A stretch of DNA of 64,000 nucleotides from Sclerodactyla briareus. Its lineage: Eukaryota; Echinodermata; Holothuroidea; Dendrochirotida; Sclerodactylidae. Positions 60,966 through 64,000 of the stretch are shown here, one piece after another. The stretch covers positions 62,001 through 126,000 of the forward strand of contig JAODTK010005803.1 in NCBI GenBank assembly GCA_026419785.1, in the 5' to 3' direction. Position 1 is the stretch's first letter. Each line of letters opens with the position of its first letter. The notes under the pieces were generated by a model. The model was not told the DNA's origin. It saw only the letters and a program-made list of their open reading frames with translations, and made no database searches. The position numbers and the translations under genes were made by a program.

Positions 60966-61511
60966 GGCCTTCGGCCGCAACGGCCCTGCATGGAGTATAG
61001 ACAAGTGCTTGCGATGATAGGATAAATCATCACATGGGAAGTCCGAATGTAGTACATACCAAAGGTTACTTGTTAGGAGAAGATCCAAAGACACTACCCT
61101 GCCGAGGGTATGGTTACAATGATATCAAGAGAGTGGACACTGTTCGGAAAACTTTACGAGTAAACTTATATTGCATGTTGGAGGGCGAACTTTGTACTGC
61201 TATTTCAGCACTATCACCAACTCGCCCCTTTTAACATCAAAGTTCTTCCGAGAGCGTGTCATTCATTACATAGCGAGTTGAAGCTCGTCTTGCCATCATT
61301 AAACTGCCGCAGAGAGCCGCGTATAGAAACGTCTTGCCTTGCTTACACGCTGCTCGAAAGTACTAGTATTCTTCCGGAAACCCTGGTCTCATCCAAGCAT
61401 ATGCCCTTCAAGCGCGTGTCACCTAACGTCACTCCTGGCAGTTTTTTAAGAGGAAGGGAGACCATCATTACCATGCGGATGTTGAATGAAAATGGCAAGA
61501 CGAAATTGCTT
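60966..61511. other. No gene recognised; 86-codon open frame
   Basis: The frame 61278-61538 is antisense to another of 61 codons and runs into the duplicated block. No domain seen. Confidence 0.35.
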
Positions 61512-61937
61512 GTGTCAAAAAATAACAAATTAGAATGACTGAACGACTGGCGTAACTATGGTACAAAAAGCATATGTTCATTGGTCGTTTTCAGTCAGTT
61601 AAGACAGGCCTAACAAAGTATGAAATTATCAAGACAAGCCTAACAAAGTATGAAATCAGAAACGCCATAATGATGGATTGTAAGGCAAAGTGATAGCATC
61701 AACATTGGCAACGTTGAGCGCGTCAATGATATATTTCGTTCCCCACACTCGAATTCGGAAGTTGTTTCAGTATTAGTGTTTGCCATGCTTAAGTTTATTT
61801 TTTAACTGCTAAGACTTTCTACATGGTTGACCTCGTCGAAGGGGATGGTGGCGTGGATGCCATCGGATATACACTGCATACCCGGGTTGATCGAGGTTTG
61901 TAACTCGGCCGGAGTTACCAAAGACAACAACAATATT

Positions 61938-61955
61938 TTATTATTATTATTAATT

Positions 61956-62014
<59 letters not shown>

Positions 62015-62135
62015 ATGCATGAAACTATTACAATAAATGGGGACATAGAACGCGGCTGATGCAAAAAGTCGGTTGTACATAGACAGAGTTACCATGTGTT
62101 GGATTCAGCGCTGTTATAATAACAGCGCTATTATT

Positions 62136-62199
<64 letters not shown>

Positions 62200-62204
62200 T
62201 TATA
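61938..62204. repeat. Paired ATT microsatellites
   Basis: Two ATT runs (61938-62013 and 62129-62204). The spacer near the second run has an AGCGCTGTTATAATAACAGCGCT palindrome (62107-62129). Isoleucine-rich frames on both strands are artefacts. Confidence 0.95.
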
Positions 62205-62720
62205 GAAAAAATGGTGGGTAAAACTTTCCGAAGTTGGTTTCCCTTTTCAGGTATTAGTATCACGTCTAACTCGAGTTTCCCTGTACTCCATCTATAAAAA
62301 AAAACCAACCTCACCACTGATAATGTCATTGGCTATATATGCGCTACGACGTTCTGCATGCTATTCACGTGGTTCGATTCCGCCAATGATTCACATCATC
62401 CATGAGTATAGAACGGAAGCTCAACAAGTTCTATAACTACGTCAGTTTCCAAGAAACCTTTCCCTTCACCTCGATACCTGGAATATATCGTGGAAGTGGC
62501 ATGTTTATATAAAATAACAGGGTAGGCTGTATTGTGTCACGTAACTGTAAGTTTTGAGCATTATGACGTTCTACTTTCGAGTTATTCCACGATTCACTGT
62601 ACATGAAGGATAGGACGTGAAGGTGTGTTGTAACCTCGGTTTTTTCGTCAACGAAACTGTTTGTTTTCTAACGTCATGGCACTATTGTGAGTCTCGCCGT
62701 AACAGTTCATTAAATAAAGC

Positions 62721-63672
62721 ATGGAAACCACAGCACAGACTGGTATCCTGTGGACATGTCGACGAATACGTCCGTTATTTCTGATGTAGTCCTAATCGTC
62801 ATCGGGACTAGGGATATCTGGAAATGGAGTAGTATTATTCCTATTTTCAAACTGCCGGAACGTCGACGTGACTATGAAAAATACTTCTAGCGAACCATTC
62901 TCTCTGGATTTCATTTCCTCCATTTTACTTTTTTCTTATTTAGTACCTTATGTAAACCTCGCACCATTGAGTACGACGAAACATGTGTGGCATCAATATT
63001 ATGTCGAATATGGTTCTCCGACTTCGTTTACTGGGTGTTCGTCAAGATATCGACGACCAATTTGTCTTTCTCTCATTGGAGAGGTACTTTGCGATAGTGC
63101 ACCCTTTAAGATACCACAAGGAGGCGACGAAGCGTCGGGCATTTGTAGTATGCATTACTGGATGGTTTATCGGTGCACTGACTGTCTTTACTCTATTCCA
63201 TCCCCTTCGTACACCATATAGACGAAAATGGCAGTGTGCTAACACACCCAGGTCAAGTGGAACTAAGACAGTAATTGCGTTCGTCGCGTTTTCGACGACT
63301 TACCTTATACCGGTTTCAGTCATGGTGTTCGCCTATGGATTCCATTTGTATGACCCTCCGACATCGGAAATAGTTTCTGCAGGTGGAGATGGGACAATCA
63401 AGTACGGGAGAGGGGGAGAAGAAACGTCCTTGGTGACGATGGTGATCGTATGCCTGGCATACATCATTTGTTGGACTCCTGACCAGATACTATACCTTCA
63501 GCACAATGTCGGGAAGGAGAAAAACTGGCTGGAACCTATCACAGATTCATCTTCCTTCTAGCCTCGTGTAACGTCTGTACAACCCGGTGGATCTAAAACG
63601 TCCGCACTGAAGTATGAAGCTTTCACACGGCGGTTTACTGAACCTGCTCAGAGACTCGCACACCGCACTTGA
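62721..63672 (+). pseudogene. Rhodopsin-family (class A) GPCR, copy B, best preserved core
   Basis: The ATG at 62721 starts METTAQTG, as in copy A. TM1 has ISGNGVVLF-like sequence. An open frame of 192 codons (62983-63561) covers the end of TM3 to ECL3: SLERYFAIVHPLRYHKEA (ERY for DRY at 63079-63087), TM4 AFVVCITGWFIGALTVFTLF, ECL2 with a Cys (RRKWQCANTP), TM5 VIAFVAFSTTYLIPVSVMVF, a Gly-rich third intracellular loop, and TM6 SLVTMVIVCLAYIICWTPDQI. TM7 is damaged: the NPxxY region reads YNPVDL because of inserted bases near 63587. The 5' third (TM1-TM3) also carries shifts. The span of 952 bases would give about 317 residues, normal for the family. An orphan by sequence, perhaps a chemoreceptor-type expansion. 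Confidence 0.85.
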
Positions 63673-64000
63673 CGTAGGTTCTCAAGAAGTCCCAGGCGTA
63701 TGAACAATGAATTCCGTGTCGAGAAAGCCAATCAGTCATATTAATTTACTGAACATTTCCACCACTAGTTTAAATTGTTTTTGTGGGGTTTTTCGCAGTT
63801 GACCTTTATGTGTTATGACATTACGAAACGCAAAACGGATGCCAATTCCTCCTAGGGACATTTGTTATGGGGTGTACACGAAACTTCTCCAAAAGTGATA
63901 ACGAGTTGTGCCTTACAGAATTATGTAAGCCCAAGATATGTAGTAAAATATACCAAGGTTTCTTTCAAAGCAAATGCTTGCTAACTGTATAGAAGCGATT

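Larger units (their letters stand above)
61512..64000 (+). repeat. Large direct duplication carrying a GPCR, copy B
   Basis: Counterpart of 1803-4336, same orientation, about 59.7 kb away. It runs to the window edge. Relative to copy A it has two ATT microsatellites (61938-62013, 62129-62204) separated by ~115 bp of sequence not found there. See the copy A entry for the divergence pattern. Confidence 0.9.

Noticed and set aside
61802-62329. Isoleucine-rich membrane-like proteins
   Set aside because: ATT trinucleotide repeat read in frame.
62330-62400. tRNA gene suggested by a GGTTCGATTCC B-box
   Set aside because: The T stem has a mismatch and no acceptor-stem partner or A-box is found upstream; the other copy of the duplication lacks the word.
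1-64000. CRISPR array, LTR retrovirus or bacterial-type operon
   Set aside because: Searched by eye for regular direct repeats with unique spacers, for LTR pairs with protease or integrase motifs, and for close-packed ORFs with ribosome sites; none found.

Overview
This is animal (metazoan) nuclear DNA. The evidence is a gene split by GT-AG introns with coding phase kept across the junctions, several fossil LINE retrotransposons, rhodopsin-type G protein-coupled receptor (GPCR) copies, abundant microsatellites and long non-coding stretches. No bacterial operons, Shine-Dalgarno sites or CRISPR arrays were seen. The tandem receptor copies, the AGGTCA-rich satellites and the Jockey/CR1-like LINEs fit a marine invertebrate, perhaps an echinoderm or other non-vertebrate deuterostome. 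That placement is an inference, not a proof.

Layout. Block 1-11.8 kb: a CA-containing interspersed repeat, then a ~2.5 kb duplicated block with a broken GPCR (3.0-4.0 kb), a reverse-transcriptase scrap, an AGGTCA satellite, a LINE on the + strand (7.4-9.4 kb) and a second, better GPCR copy (10.2-11.25 kb). Block 12-29 kb: mostly repeats, with a LINE on the - strand (13.6-15.7 kb), another CA-containing repeat, half of an inverted repeat pair, a LINE 3' end and foldback-like GTCG-rich elements; no gene is recognised. Block 29.5-32.5 kb: a nearly full-length but decayed LINE with endonuclease and reverse transcriptase. Block 33.0-40.8 kb: the main gene, a multi-exon serine/threonine-type kinase with a short helical N-terminal region. 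Exons 1-3 are clean; the kinase exons carry stops and frameshifts. Block 41-61.5 kb: LINE fragments, a triple CRE-motif repeat, a SINE-like repeat and a possible GPCR TM1 scrap. Block 61.5-64 kb: the second copy of the ~2.5 kb GPCR block, cut off by the window end.

How the parts relate. Two gene families seem to have been copied around this locus: a class A GPCR (two clear copies in the terminal blocks, one diverged copy, one doubtful remnant) and the 5' end of the kinase gene (one live-looking copy at 33 kb, two remnants near 11.7 and 19.8 kb). All three kinase 5' copies lie downstream of a 3' tail from one LINE family, so that tail was probably carried along in the duplications.

Caution. 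Nearly every coding remnant has single-base insertions or deletions, and the two terminal GPCR blocks differ by many such indels in both copies. Neutral decay and an unpolished long-read consensus would look alike here, so each 'pseudogene' call is provisional.
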